DNA of 64,000 bases from Isoetes taiwanensis (lineage: Eukaryota > Streptophyta > Lycopodiopsida > Isoetales > Isoetaceae), in assembly GCA_021234155.1 (NCBI GenBank), contig JAJEKV010000094.1:3766535-3830534 (forward strand), read 5' to 3'. The position numbers were made by a program, and so were the translations under genes. How positions within the stretch are numbered: the stretch's first letter is position 1; the number at the start of each line of letters is the position of its first letter. The notes under the pieces were generated by a model. The model searched no databases. It saw only the letters and a program-made list of their open reading frames with translations, and was not told the origin of the DNA. This document shows, one piece after another, positions 1 through 12,182 of this stretch.

Positions 1-192
1 AGCAGCACTAAAAAGGGCCTCACTTTCTTCTCAGGCGGTAACGCCCGCTCGAACAATGAATCTGCGCGAGAACTTCGGCGCTGGAAGCGTCCTGATCCGT
101 CGACCAAGCTGCTGTCATAAGATGGCCTTGGAATCGCTCGGTTCGATCGATCGCCTGATCGGTAAAGCGGGCGCCTAAGGAAAACACAGAGC

Positions 193-248
193 AAGAATGG
201 TCGGGGGGGAGAGGAAGAGGAAGAATGGTCGGGGGGGAGAGGAAGAGG
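193..248. repeat. 28-bp perfect tandem duplication
   Basis: Two identical 28-bp units (193-220 and 221-248) containing aagaatggtc and a run of seven G. No coding context is seen around them. Confidence 0.9.
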
Positions 249-411
249 GTGCAAAGCACTCGCCGCACCTCAAACCTCAAAAAGTGCAATAATAAACTTC
301 TGTCACGTGTGGGCCATGCCCTCCATGACGTGGCAGTGCGGATTGCTGACATGGCCACGGTTTCAGCCTCTGAAGAGGCGCCACGTGGCCATGACAAGAT
401 ATGAAAGGGTA

Positions 412-655
412 GGTTATATGTTTATATATGTTATCTTATGTATTTAATAAGGTTTCAATGGTTGAATAGTTTCAATGGTTATATATGGTTACAATGTTTA
501 CATATGGTTTAGAATGAGTGTGGTTGTATGCTTTAATATGGTTATATGATTTTAGTTAATATGGTTGTATGATTTAATATGGTTATATTTAATATGTTTG
601 TATGGTTTTATATGGTTCATATGGTCATATTTGTGGTGTTTGGGGCTATATGGTT
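412..655. repeat. AT-rich degenerate ATGGTT repeat
   Basis: Imperfect reiterations of tatggtt / tatggttgtatg. This is low-complexity sequence. Short ORFs read through it only because it is poor in stop codons in one frame. No gene is seen in 250-700. Confidence 0.7.
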
Positions 656-719
656 TTAATGTGAGCTTTTTCATTCAGGGAGCATGTGAGATGAGTAAAA
701 TGGAGCCGTGGAAGTCCAA

Positions 720-3570
720 AGGAGGCCATTGCCCTAGGCTCCAATGGAGGAAGATGGGTTGCCTTTTGTTGCACCCTTGCAAACTGCATCTGTATTTGCA
801 GAGGGCATAATAACCGCAGCTTGATCCATTTGATAGTGTGAATGATGAGAGGCGGAGATGAACATCTTGGAGTTGGCATTGTGAAGCTTCTATCGGTTGA
901 TACAATCATGTCCCGTGGAAGCTCTAGTGATTGCATTGTGTGCTCGTAATGCCGGAGTCCCAAGCTCAGTTGAGATGGCCAATTAGATATATTACACACA
1001 AGAATGGTGATACTCTAGAATGCCCTACTGAACTACACACCCCCAAGGCCCACCCAAGGCCATGTGGAAGATTTGGTGGTCGATGAGCATCCTTTGATCA
1101 CAAGGAAGAGACGCTTATGTCTTTCATAAAAGGCAGCCAAAGGTGCCCAAGAGGCCTAGAAGTGACAAATATTTAGAAAGGATGGAAAGTATGGCACCAA
1201 CCAAAGAAAACCCTGGAGGCAATTAGGGGACAAGAGTGTTGCAACCTAGATTGCACAAAGGCAAAGATAAATGTGGATGACCTCGCGCGATAAGGTCCCA
1301 ATACATTAGACAAAACTTCAAAAAGATAGGATTAATTTCATTTACTCCTTGTGTAGGAATTCCAAATTATGATGAAAACACAGACGCTACTATATCAATT
1401 GAGGGGCATGAAGGTATGTATGAGAGCATTGAGATGGATTCTTGGGTGAGCAAGTCTTCATTTTACGTGATACCGGGAGCAGGTCAAAAAGGGCACACTT
1501 TGTTCCACACTCACTTTGAAACCTAGAGCAAATACTCTAAAGGCCATTGCAGTCTTCGAGCTTTTGTGAGATACATGTCTCAATCTATGCCTCACAAGTC
1601 GAGCAGAACGAAAGCACCTGCAGCGAGTGGTGCAAAAGAGTGTTGCCACAACACTATATCCGTAAGGAGTGCCTTAAGGAGGTCAACTCCATCCTAGAAA
1701 CCACCGGAGGTAGGCCTCTTTCTCAATCACATTTCAAGAAGTTATGGAGCACTCACTTCTGACGTGAGTGTCCTACAACACATGCCATTCTCAAAGTGCA
1801 ACACTTGCATTCAACTCAAGGATACACTTGCATCAACCGCAATAGAGAAAGAAAGAATGGCAATTAGGGAGCAATTTGCGCATCACCAAAGGGACCAAAT
1901 ATCATGTAGAGATGTTGTATTGGTAAAGGGAGAACATTTTCTCGAGATGCAAAATGACAAATTTTTGTGTATAATTCATGATAAGATGGACCAACACAAG
2001 ACTTTCTTGCCAAAGCTAGATCCTTTACCCAAGCGCTGTCAAAAACGCTTTCGATGAAAGTAAGTCCAAGGGGTGTATTAACACATGGTCATGGAACCGA
2101 ACATATGGTCATTTTGTGCTTGATCTATGGAGAGATGATCCAAACTTCCATGTGAGCTCTATTTTCAAGTGCCTCGAGAACACTAGAGAAAGGATCGATA
2201 GAGGGAGGAGGTATTCCCCTTCAAAGACCCATTTTTGAGGCTTTGATGGATGATCAACCGCTTTGTTACCAAAGGCGATAAAAAGCTCACATCCAAGGTG
2301 TCTAGTGAATCAAGGAGGACTTGGGATGATTTCCCCTTACTTGAGAAATCAACACCTTTGAGGAGCTATGTGTTCAGTTGGACAACCGTTGGAAAGAAAA
2401 CAAGAATAGATGGATGTTTGGGGCAATGTCATACTTGACAGTTGGGGAGTATTCAAAGTTGTGAAAAGTGGGATTCATGATGGTTGGGCATACGCATGAT
2501 GATATAGATGGATTCTTTGAACTTTCTCCACCAAGCTCAAGAGAGAAAACGTGACCACTCTCCCCGAACCAATGGATGTGTTTGAGAGCCGCATTGACCC
2601 CAACCCAATGGCTTTGATGGATGAGGCTGCAGATTGGAAATCATTTGTAGAAGGATACTTGCTAGATGGTAAGGACCAAATGGATGACACACAAAGCCAC
2701 TTCAGCCCAAGTTTTGGGTTAGGGATGGAATACCAATCATGCAATATAAGTGGAGACCAGGTGACAAGTTGTGGATGCCTGTATAAAGGTATCGAAGTTG
2801 TGGCAAAGGGGTGTCACTGGTGAAGTTCTCATTCCTAAAGGGCAACCTAAACCACTACCTCCTTCAAGACAGCCAAAGACTCTAGCCAACCGGGTGAAGG
2901 GCATCAAGGATTACATAACGCGACTGATGATGTTCAAATGGAAAGCACACCTCCACTCTTAAGAAAAATCAAATGGACTCCCTAATCAAGTACCGGGAGA
3001 AAGTTGTGACATGCTTAGAAACCCAATGTACAGCCATGTGGGAGGGAGCTAAGAGACTGCTCCTGCCGTGAGTCAAGATGGGAGGGTTCTCAAGGTGCAA
3101 GCACGCCTAAGAATGCTCACTTGGGTCCCAACAAGGGTTCCAAGTGGTTTGTGGGAAGTAAGGCCTCAAAGCCAAGTGGTTTGATCTTTTCCGAGGGGAT
3201 GCCTTTGAGGACATCAAGGAAGGATACTTTGTGCTAGTAAGGCCCGATGATGAGGACTGTCCAATATGGTTAGGGGTGGCACTCTCTGATGTGACCACCA
3301 CTATGCCTGATGGAGAGGAGAGTCGCCCCGATTCCAAATTCAATATTGGGAGCCCATTGGGAGACACAAGAAGGGCAACTTGAAGGAGCAAATACACCTG
3401 ATCACCGAGAAGAAGTGGAGGGCAATTATGCCAATTCTCAAAGGAGGAATTGGTGGAGTGTGTGGTATGGTCATATCCAAGTTCTCACATTGCAAAAGAC
3501 AACACACACAAGATCCCAAGAAAGGAGATGGACAAGGCCATGAGCAACCTCCATGCTATATCATTGAGGG
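720..3570 (+). pseudogene. DUF7869-like transposon-type protein, broken (copy A)
   Basis: Pieces in all three forward frames line up in the order seen in a large plant/oomycete family of transposon-associated proteins that I know as DUF7869; the family name is from memory. About 1770-2040 reads FSKCNTCIQLKDTL...CIIHDKMDQHKT. About 2355-2440 reads LDNRWKENKNRWMFG. About 2470-2525 reads VGFMMVGHTHDDIDGFF, the family hallmark. About 2630-2700 reads ADWKSFVEGYLLDG, and about 2890-2945 reads GIKDYI. A C-terminal region follows to about 3570. Stops and shifts lie between the blocks, for example a TGA after EYSKL near 2460 and another after SREKT. No uninterrupted ORF exceeds about 100 codons, so this is a dead copy. 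Intron/exon borders cannot be assigned. The ends are approximate. Confidence 0.6.
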
Positions 3571-3579
3571 TACATAATA

Positions 3580-4920
3580 TTGAGAAGTTTGAAAACTTTC
3601 TCAACTAGTGGTTTGTAAAATTTATGAGGAAAACAAGTAACCCAATTATATGCGTGTCATGTGTAATTCTATTCAAGCAATCAATTCAGAAATTTCTTTT
3701 ATGGTGTGTGAGTCCCATTTTCAGTCCGAGTCCCAAAATTCAAGATTTGTCCCACTTTAATTAAATACGACTTTAAGGTTTTTCTATGATTTCGGTGCTG
3801 TATTTGATGAGGTGTACTAAATAGTATTTCTAGAGTGCTTACCTTGTTTTTGAGTGGTTAAATTTCACATTCTAATGGTTTTAACCCTAATTGTTTTTTT
3901 TATTTAAATGCTTAAACTTTATTCCATGTTTTCGTTTTCCTCTCGACATGCAAAATGGCCGAGCAAACTCCAAATAGGGTTTCGCTTATAAACGAGCGGT
4001 CGAAAGCAAAACCCCAAATAGGATTTCACATAAGCCTGGAGGAGTCTTGGGCCTTTGGGCCAAGTTAGAGCATTAGATCAAATCGTATGCACCAACAAAT
4101 CTTACCGGCCAAATAGTTAGAGTTGGTGATATCCAAGAAATCTAGGCGGAAGTTTGCGTGATGAAGTCCCCATCCGGTTGAAATTGCAAGCTGTGGAAAA
4201 GAACAAAGCTAAAAGAGCCGGTTGCAAAAAAGAGAGAGATGTGCGATATTTGGTTTTTGCCGATTCTTGTATGCGGCAAATAACCCTATTATTTCTTATC
4301 CAAAGGCAGCAGAAGTTTCTAGTTGGACTCCAAATTCCTTTACTTTTGCATTGCACCGCAGTGGAAAGTTCATTTTGCAACAAATATTTCCATTTTCCTG
4401 TTCCCCTCGCTTTGGATGAATTTCCAGGGTTACATGATCATGGTTTCGAGTTCCCGCTTCACGCTTCTCCTTCCCAAGCTTTCAAGGGCCATTTTAACCA
4501 TGTTTTTCTTCAACCATTCCTTGCCGAGGCTCTTAAATGCAAGTAGGCTTAATGGAAGAAGCCCCCTGTTATGAAAGGAGCAACGGGACAATGGGTTTTT
4601 TGGATTTGTAGAACGAAGACATTCGCTTTCCTTTTCGCATTTACAGAATTAACCATCATTCAATTAAATTGGGATTATGTCTTAATTTTGGGATAAATTT
4701 TATATTGCACTTTTAGTAACTTTGTTAAATTCACTTTTTAGTAACTTTGTTGCCCTTAGACTAGAATAGACGCTAACATATAATCACACACGGAATATAA
4801 ACTCACACCTTAACTTCAAATTACAAAAATCATATATCATGGAACTCAAGTAGTACACAACTTTTTATTAACTGTAGAAAAGATACATAGTAATTGTTTT
4901 TCATTTTTCCACTAGCATCC
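3580..4920. other. Intergenic stretch, no convincing gene
   Basis: AT-rich sequence. The longest ORF (4154-4546, +, 130 codons) has no motif I recognise. The piece 3772-3840 resembles 55501-55565 (shared ctatgatttcg and tagagtgc blocks), so it is probably repeat-derived. Confidence 0.5.
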
Positions 4921-4929
4921 CCAAGGATA

Positions 4930-7510
4930 TGAGAACCTTATTCCTTACATCCCGAGGTATTGTAACTCTCACCGCTTTACTAGGAATAGTTTTGAGTCCA
5001 CGAGTACAATACGGTTTTCAATGTCTAGCCAAAGATCGTGATCACTTGGATTTCTCCTCCACCTCTTTGTCCAACAATCAATATCTTTCTTTATCTAAGT
5101 GACATTACTCAACCCATGTAATCGACACCACCATTCCACGCCAAGCACCTTATTGAAGCTAACATCACCTTCTTTTTTGTAAATATCCGAGATAGTCTAT
5201 CCCAACCACACCGGATAGGTCTCTAGATCTGCCGGGTTTTACTACTACAAATTGGTTGCACTCCACGCCAAGAGAAGGTTCATAAGAATCCATGCCTAGA
5301 TATTTTGGCCTATCCTTCTTAGGACCAACATAGTGTTTATCGATTGAGGAGGAGCATATGCCTTCACAATGCTACTAATGGTACCATCATCTTCGCCAAA
5401 GACCAGCCTAATGTTTTCCACTTACTTTTAGGGAACCACCCTTCTTTCAAATCTTCGTAGGATGTGTCTACCCTCATCCAACAAGTTGATCACCTTCTTC
5501 CAATAATCTATCAATGCACGCATTAGTGTCATCTCAATTAGTTTGCCAATGCTTGATGTAGTCATTGATGCCATCCTTAGTCAATCCCAATTGCTTGACT
5601 TCTTCAGCTTGGTTTTAGAGCTTTTGGTTGACCAGAGGTATCATAGGCTTGCCATTTGCATCCCTCGCTACCAAATTTCCTGCCCCACCTCTCCACTTCT
5701 CCTCCAAGGTCTCATTTTCCATTGCATGATTGAATCCCTTCTCTCACCCAAAAAGTGAATTGAAGAGGTCTAGAATGACCATCTTCCATGTCGAGAGCAT
5801 AACCATCCACAAAACTCTTCCAATCGCACTTCTTCTATGATAGATCCTATAGGAGATGGATTTGTACATCCATGAAATATTTCCAATAGCCTCGAAAGTT
5901 GGTAACCGTCATTGTCTCAATACATGACTATATTTTCCAAACAATGCATCCACATCCTCATGAGTATGTCCCGCATTAGGAACCCCAAATTGACTCTTTT
6001 TCAAAAACCCACCACAAATGTTAAGTAGGATAGGAAAGAAAACATCCACTGTTCTTATTTTGACCAAAGACAATTATCTAGTTGCAAGAGGAACTTTCTC
6101 AAGCAGATCTCGAGGTTTAGCACGAGATGTTGAAGCTCCAACATGTTCATTAGGTCCATTCCTCCTAAATCTTGCCTTGCTAAACTTTTCAATACTATTA
6201 GGGGTTCCATCCAACAATGCACTATGTAGTGCCTCGGCTAGTCAGAGGGATCCTGTAGGTGACCATTGTAACCCTTCTCATAGTTTCTTAAACACCTCAT
6301 GATACTCCCAATGTGAAAATCTGACCATCACTCCACAACTCTAAACTGAAATGGCCATAATAGGTCTGAGACTGCCCATGCAATATTGCCCCAGCCATTG
6401 AAATCAGAAGGGTATGATCTTCCACATGACTTAGAATGTACTTGAATTGTGGAAGACAAGTCTTCATTGGTCCATTTTATCATGTATAATACATAGATAG
6501 TTATTAGGTTCCATTGCGTATAAGGTCCTCCACATCCAATAAGTTGATCTACATGATAGTTGATCCGGCATATGGTCCTTCATATGTTCCCTTATCTTTG
6601 CCCTTAGACTTGGTTGCACGGGGCCTTATCTAGTGTCTCCTTCAGCTTGGCATATAAATTGCACTTGGCAAAGTTGTTTGAAGTTGCTATGGTCACATGC
6701 TTGAAATGCCTATTCCATAGCCTACTAAACCTGGGCCGATATATAGAGGCCACCCAAGTTCCCAAGCAATGCATTTATTTTCTCTAATATGCTCTTTTCC
6801 GGGTACAATGGGATGGCAATCTCTTTTCAACAATAACTCTACCCCAATCATCCTTCTTACTTTTATGTGGCATGTTTTATGCATTGAAATCCACATATCT
6901 TTCAAATATTTCCTTTGCAGCCTATAGTTCTGAGGTAGGCCTTACCGGGCCGTGTTCCCATGCAATGCAATTTTACTACCATTTTCATGTCTCTTTTGCC
7001 GCTTGTTGCCAAGAAGAGGTTGGAATTCCATGTATAGCCATCCATGCTTTTTATGAACATATCCACTTTCCATTCAATGGGAATCTTTTCTTTTTTTGAT
7101 CTTTCATCCCCAATTGCATAGCCAAATATGGTGTACATGAAATTCCTCCCGCTATCACACTTATGTTCCCCGATATGTAGCTCTTGCTCCCACCAACTCC
7201 TCTACCGTGAACATTCTAACACAAGAAAACAACAACATTCACCTCCTCTAACCTTCATCATAGCTTCGTGAGAACAATCATAACTGACTTGCATCTTTTG
7301 GTGGGATAATGTTTGAAAGTTGGAAGTGGCCTCTTGCTACACCGTGGTGAACATTGTTGACAATGGTTCTACATCTAAAGGAAACGTGTAGTTCCCCTCC
7401 GCTTGAATATCGTCCCCTAGGCCATGCAACAATAGTTGGAACCTCTAGTTGCTTCACACAAGCTAGGCATTCTTGTTTGCCCCTGAACCCTTTTCCTTCC
7501 AATTGTCATA
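4930..7510 (-). pseudogene. DUF7869-like transposon-type protein, broken (copy B, inverted)
   Basis: Reading the minus strand gives the same family as copy A. About 5980-5945 reads GHTHEDVDALFGKYSHVL, matching GHTHDDIDGFF. About 5830-5730 reads DWKSFVDGYALD...FWVREGIQSCN, matching ADWKSFVEGYLLD...MEYQSCN. About 5580-5540 reads GINDYIKHWQ. About 5260-5210 reads NQFVVVKP...PVWLG, equivalent to YFVLVRPDDEDCPIWLG in copy A. Frames change between blocks and many stops interrupt them. Minus-strand ORFs at 7502-7278 and 7138-6902 may be N-terminal parts, but I cannot recognise them. The two copies are too diverged to be a simple inverted duplication; independent insertions are more likely. Confidence 0.55.
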
Positions 7511-7554
7511 TAATTTTTGAGATTGCCACACCTAACCCGTCCCTCCCCCTTTCA

Positions 7555-7869
7555 TCATTTACTGCATTGATAGGATCTTTCCTTCTCCCATCGCTTCATT
7601 TGCATGCATGCAGATCTTGACCTTTTTGTTTTTCCAAATAACTCGAGTATAAAAGTACAATTTTTGTTTCCTTTGGCATCATCCTTTTCATTTGAGGTCT
7701 TTTCCTTTCCTTTGCCATCATCAACATCATTTGTAGTCTTTTCCTTTCCTTTGCCATCATCAACATCATTTGAGGTATTTTCCTTTCCTTGGCCATCATG
7801 TTCATTAGTTGGGGATTTTTCCTTGCCTTGCTCAGCATCATTGGGGGCTTTTTTTTTAGCATTTTGCAT
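7555..7869 (-). CDS. Lysine/aspartate-rich repeat ORF of unknown function
   Basis: A 104-codon minus-strand ORF starting MQNAKKKAPND, with three repeats of DDGKGKEKT followed by T/S-N-D-V or E. The repeat comes from a 39-bp DNA tandem repeat (7691-7804). Composition is highly charged and probably disordered. It lies just upstream of copy B in the same orientation, so it could be an N-terminal exon of that relic or a chance frame through the minisatellite. Expression cannot be judged. Confidence 0.3.
   Translation of the reverse strand: MQNAKKKAPNDAEQGKEKSPTNEHDGQGKENTSNDVDDGKGKEKTTNDVDDGKGKEKTSNEKDDAKGNKNCTFILELFGKTKRSRSACMQMKRWEKERSYQCSK
7691..7804. repeat. 39-bp tandem repeat, three copies
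   Basis: Units at 7691-7729, 7730-7768 and 7769-7804 share ttttcctttcctttgccat. The third unit is slightly diverged (ttggccatcatg). The length is a multiple of three, so the minus-strand frame is kept. Confidence 0.85.
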
Positions 7870-8039
7870 GCCATTGACCTAGAATGCATAAAAACATATA
7901 GTAAGTTAGCATATCCAAATAACCTCTCACTAACATGTTCATAAATGAAAGCCTCATATATGTCTTATTCTATTTGATCATTCTATTTATATAAATGGGA
8001 TTCCCCAAGTTATTTTCCTCAACATTATATATAAATAAA

Positions 8040-8330
8040 ACCCTCTACTTATAACCTTCTAACTTTTATCCTATAATAATCTTAGCAAAAACTTTTAAGG
8101 TTATTAATTATAGGTTAGCAGTTTTAAGGTTAAGAAGTTTATTATAGGTTATTATAGGTTAGAAATTTTAAGGTTGGAAAGTTATTGTAGGTTAAAAGTT
8201 TTAAGGTTAGAACTAAGTTTTAAGGTCACTAACTTAACTATTAACTTATAACTTTTAAACTATTAACTTATAACTTTTAAACTATTAACTTATAACTTAT
8301 AACTTAATTTCTAAACTTTTAAAGTCACGG
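8040..8330. repeat. AT-rich short-period repeats
   Basis: Runs of ttataggtta/ttttaaggtta are followed by three near-identical units of ctattaacttataactttta. No gene is seen. Confidence 0.7.
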
Positions 8331-8393
8331 TCCTTAAAACAAAAAATCCTTGTAATAAATTTTCGCGGCAGTGATGATTGCGCGGTACGAAAA

Positions 8394-9420
8394 TTGTTGA
8401 AGGCAGTTATTAATATGCAGTTAGTTCTCACTTTCGAACCTTTCTCTCACTTTCGAACTTGCTCTCACTTTCGAAGGCGCTTCGATTCCAAATCTCGCTT
8501 CTATTCCAAATCTCACTTCGATTCCAGTTCCAGGCGCTTCGAGGCGCTTCCAAATTCGGCTTTTGTCTGCTTCTCGGCTTCTATCTATTTTTTATCTCCT
8601 TTTATCTACGTTTTCGAGCTTTTCGGCTCAAAGGTGTTTTCACCAGTACTGTTTTCAAAAGGTTTAACTACTCAAATGGCTTTTTTCTGGCTTTTTTGGC
8701 GTTTCGGCTCTCTAACATGTTTCTCTAACATGTTTTCTGGTTTTTTGTTTTTGTGTTAAAGCTTCTCGGCTTCTCGGCTTCTCGGTTTGCTTCTTCTCGG
8801 CTTCTTCAGGTTCAAATCATCTGCTATTGTCTTCTCGAATCAAATCAACTTTGGTTTTTGATTTTTTGGTTTCGGCTCAAAGGCAAAGGCTCAATTCTCG
8901 GGTACAGAACACAAAATAGGTTAGTATTTCTGGCTTATTCTATTTATGAAGCAGGATATTTATTTATAAGAGCAGGATCTATCTGAATAAGCAGGTTATT
9001 TATGATCTGCTCTTATTCTATTTATCAAGCTTGCCTATATGATCTCGCTTTCTTATTCTATTTCACTAGCTCTTCCTCTATCTCGCTTTTAATTAATGAT
9101 CTGCTCTATGATCTTGCTCTATGATCTATGATCTATGATCTATGATCTATGATCTATCTGCTCTATAATCTATGATCTATCTACTGTATGATCTATCTGC
9201 TCTATGATCTTGCTTATATAATTTTGTCAGATTCCGCTTTTATTCTATTTCACTAGCTCTTCCTCTATCTCGCTTCTAAAGAATGAACTAAAACAATGGA
9301 CTAAATATTGAACTAAACAAGGAGTATAATTATTATATATCTGCTCTATCTGCCTTCATTCTATTCTATTATATTCTACTGCCTTCATATTCACTGGCTT
9401 CATGTTTTGAATTCTGCATT
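8394..9420. repeat. Pyrimidine-rich and CTATGAT simple repeats
   Basis: 8425-8540 has repeats of ctcactttcgaac and tcgattccaaatctc. 8760-8815 has ggcttctc repeats. About 9110-9200 holds a 7-bp microsatellite, (atctatg)n, with six or more units. Long ORFs here (8394-8759 and frame-shifted partners) follow from the composition and have no protein motif. Confidence 0.65.
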
Positions 9421-9567
9421 CTGCATTATGCATTCTGTTAGAATAATATGTTAGAATGGGAGAAATCGCTTGGCTTATTTCTATTTTTAGGTTCCAATTT
9501 CCACTAGGTTAATCAAAGCGCCACCGCGTTTTTAGTTTGGCTTTTCTATTCCACCACGGCTCTATAC

Positions 9568-9633
9568 AAATCGCGCCAGGCGCGTGTAAAATAGATCTGT
9601 GAAAAAAACATAGCAAACGCGCCTGGCGCGTTT
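9568..9633. repeat. Pair of GC-rich palindromes
   Basis: Aaatcgcgccaggcgcgtgt at 9568-9587 and the perfect 19-nt palindrome at 9615-9633 (nine-base arms AAACGCGCC/GGCGCGTTT around one T). They belong to a dispersed family that runs to about 17 kb. Confidence 0.85.
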
Positions 9634-9715
9634 TGAATTATGTATGTTTAGAATCGTTTTATGGCGAGAGTAATATATCATTTGCTAATGACTTAATTTC
9701 TCTCGTTCTAGTGCC

Positions 9716-10155
9716 ATGGATTTTCCTTATGCATGGACACTAGCTGATCCTGCACTGGATGGTTCTAGTTCAAATACACTTCCCCTGAACGACCATCAAC
9801 TCGACCCCGCATAAGATATTACTTGAGTGTGCTGCTCAAAACGCTCAAGAGAGTTGGAGAATCCAATAGACCTCAGACAAAATATGGGTACACTTCCATC
9901 GCATCTATGGACATATCGGACTCCTCATGCTCTTAGTAAGGCTCATGCCAACAAATAAGTACGAGGATTTGCTTTATCTTATCAAGGATCGATACAACAC
10001 TCTGGTTTGGAGACTTCGACATCCGCAGGAAGATGAGGATCCTGTCATATCAGGGTGGTTCAGGTGGGACTTTTTATGGATTGGGCCGATGAAGTGGGGC
10101 TATGTGACATATTGTAGAGATAGAAAGAATTCGCCCGGGCGATTTTTTGCGTAAG
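9716..10155 (+). pseudogene. Unrecognised relic coding block
   Basis: After a plausible acceptor (tctcgttctag), an ATG at 9716 opens MDFPYAWTLADPALDG, which stops after 32 codons. Downstream frames (9927-10154) give KYEDLLYLIKDRYNTLVWRLRHP and WFRWDFLWIGPMKWGY, whose composition is protein-like rather than random. Stops and frame changes separate the parts. I do not recognise the family. The GC-rich palindromes lie just outside or at the edge of these blocks. Confidence 0.3.
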
Positions 10156-10211
10156 ATGAAATGTACATACACTTTTTGAATATGAATACAAACTCGCGCC
10201 TGGCGCAATTT
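10129..10211. repeat. Pair of GC-rich palindromes
   Basis: TCGCCCGGGCGA at 10131-10142 inside aattcgcccgggcgattt, and actcgcgcctggcgcaattt at 10192-10211. Their centres are about 65 bp apart and both belong to the dispersed palindrome family. Confidence 0.8.
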
Positions 10212-11166
10212 TGCACTATAATTTTTATGTCATTGAGTTTATTATGTTTTTTTATATGCAATGTCGAAAACATTGAATCCTTTGATGCCCTCCAGCCAGT
10301 ATGACCAACCCCAAGAAACTATATATTTTCATTAATGTGTAGTTTCATGGGGTTGATATGACTGGCTAAAGAACATCAAAGAATTCAAAATTCACAACAT
10401 CACGCAGATGTTATGATATATTCATTTTTTTTTGAATATCCAAATATACATACCTTTTTCAGACGTTCTTTTGGCCATGCTACAAATGTGCCCACACTTT
10501 CACCAATCAGACGCCACACGGATGTCTTCTTGAAGAGCCTCATCTTCATAATTGCAGCTTTATAATGGAAATCTTACGTAAACCGCTTTCCAAGAGGAAC
10601 ACCATGACACATAGAACTTGATTCAGATCTTCGATTTTACATAAGCCTACTCGGCTTCAAGTTTGTTGTTAAAAGATAGCATTCTTCTCCCATTAATCGA
10701 TAAAGAACCGTAATGCATTGGAAAAAATAAAGGACTAAAAATAGAGAACAAGAGAATGCATTCGAAATGGAATCACACTCACCATAGTTCAAAGACATCG
10801 AATGGGATTGAAGGCGCTCGATCGAATGGGATTGTAGGCGCTTGTAGGCTCCCGATAGTCGATTGTTCTTGGCGCCCGAAAGTAGGAATGATCTTGGGCC
10901 CGATAGTAGGTGGCCGATTAGGTGGTGGTAGATTGCCACATATGCGCTTTTGAAATTAATAATTAATGGTTCTTGAAATTGCACTAAAAAAGAAAACACA
11001 ATTTTAAATTTGTAAATGAGCCGATCTGCTAAGCATTAAGGCGTATAAATTTAAAAGGACGCTAATTTGAATTTACGGTTTTAAATCGGACGGCCAAGAT
11101 TATGAACGCATACATATAAGTTTAAACCAAAATCCCAGCCTCATACTATCCGCATTCTTGCGCTCA

Positions 11167-11296
11167 ATGGCGCCTAGAGGATCCGGCACCGCGTCGAGGG
11201 CGCCGGTAGAGGTGGGCTTACATCCAAAGCACAAATGCAATGCCCGGAGGTCTGCCGAACAAGTAGAAAGCACAAATCCAACAAGCCTCGTGTAAT
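11167..11296 (+). CDS. Small unrecognised ORF, possible first exon
   Basis: ATG at 11167 opens 42 codons beginning MAPRGSGTASRAPVEVG and containing HPKHKCNARRSAEQ. It could be exon 1 of the relic gene whose next block starts near 11850, but no splice junction can be proved. There is no family match that I recognise. Confidence 0.25.
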
Positions 11297-11774
11297 TGAT
11301 CCGCTTTTTGTTCTCAGAATTGATCTCGTGTCCCTTTTTGTTAGGTTTTTAGGATGTTTTTCTCAGAATAATATAGTTATTATACAATAAGAAGCATATG
11401 TCCTCTAATGTTTGAGTTCATATGTCCCAAAAATGTATGGAAACAAATGCTTAATGTGTACTTTAATTCTCAGATGTGTCGCTTGAAGCTTGTATACTTA
11501 GCTGAACAAAGATTCAAGAGCTAGTTGTGTTTTTTATAGTTAGTTGTGTCCTCCTCGATGAAGATTCAACTCTTTAAGTTGCATTTTTATAGTTAGTTGT
11601 GTCCCGAGCATTTTGATTCGGACAAAACGCCGGGCGCAGCTTTTTAATTAGGGCATTACATTAGTTTCTTTATCTTTCACGCCACTTAAAATGCGCCAAG
11701 CCGCCAGATTTGTTGCATTTTGATCGGATAAAACGCCGCCGCCCCTCGACCACAATAAACTAAATGAACTTGTC

Positions 11775-12182
11775 GTGGTATTCATTTTCAAATCGCTTTC
11801 AAGCCGCCGCTTTTTGTTGTATATGTGTCGACAAAGATTTATCCGAAAGCATAAAAAGATTAACCCATGTGCTGTAATTTCACAGATCACAAAGGACAAT
11901 CAAAAGAGGGAGGACCAAGTAAGGCATGACCTCTACAAAATTCGTAAAAGCAAAGGACGTAAGAAGATGTTACCGCATGCACTGCAAAGATGTATTGACG
12001 TTAGAAGATACATCCGAATAATAAAGGCTCGTAGAACCTCCATGTCCGTAAGAAGATCTTATAGAGGGGTCGAATGGTATGTGGAGATATTCAAAACCGG
12101 GTGGGAAGACAGACCTCATATTCATGTCAAGGTTAAGAGAGACCGATCAAATGAAGAAGCAGGGAATTCTTATTACATGTGA
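11775..12182 (+). CDS. Basic unrecognised ORF (relic exon)
   Basis: A 135-codon ORF that is strongly Arg/Lys-rich (KGRKKMLPHALQRCIDVRRY, IIKARRTSMSVRRSYRGVEW, HIHVKVKRDRSNEEAG). The protein-like part begins near residue 25 (INPCAVISQITKDNQKRED), so the true coding start may be a splice acceptor near 11850, not the ATG. It is followed by other protein-like blocks at 12313-12501 (MADNLFKFGRST) and 12618-12881 (KDSLEILNKDDRKSV...NPHIHFMIIDGRFNRGPK). They are probably fragments of one transposon-borne gene. Function is unknown. Confidence 0.35.
   Translation: MVFIFKSLSSRRFLLYMCRQRFIRKHKKINPCAVISQITKDNQKREDQVRHDLYKIRKSKGRKKMLPHALQRCIDVRRYIRIIKARRTSMSVRRSYRGVEWYVEIFKTGWEDRPHIHVKVKRDRSNEEAGNSYYM

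Noticed and set aside
8394-8986. Overlapping 77-121-codon ORFs rich in Phe/Ser/Leu
   Set aside because: They run through pyrimidine-rich tandem repeats and have no protein motif.
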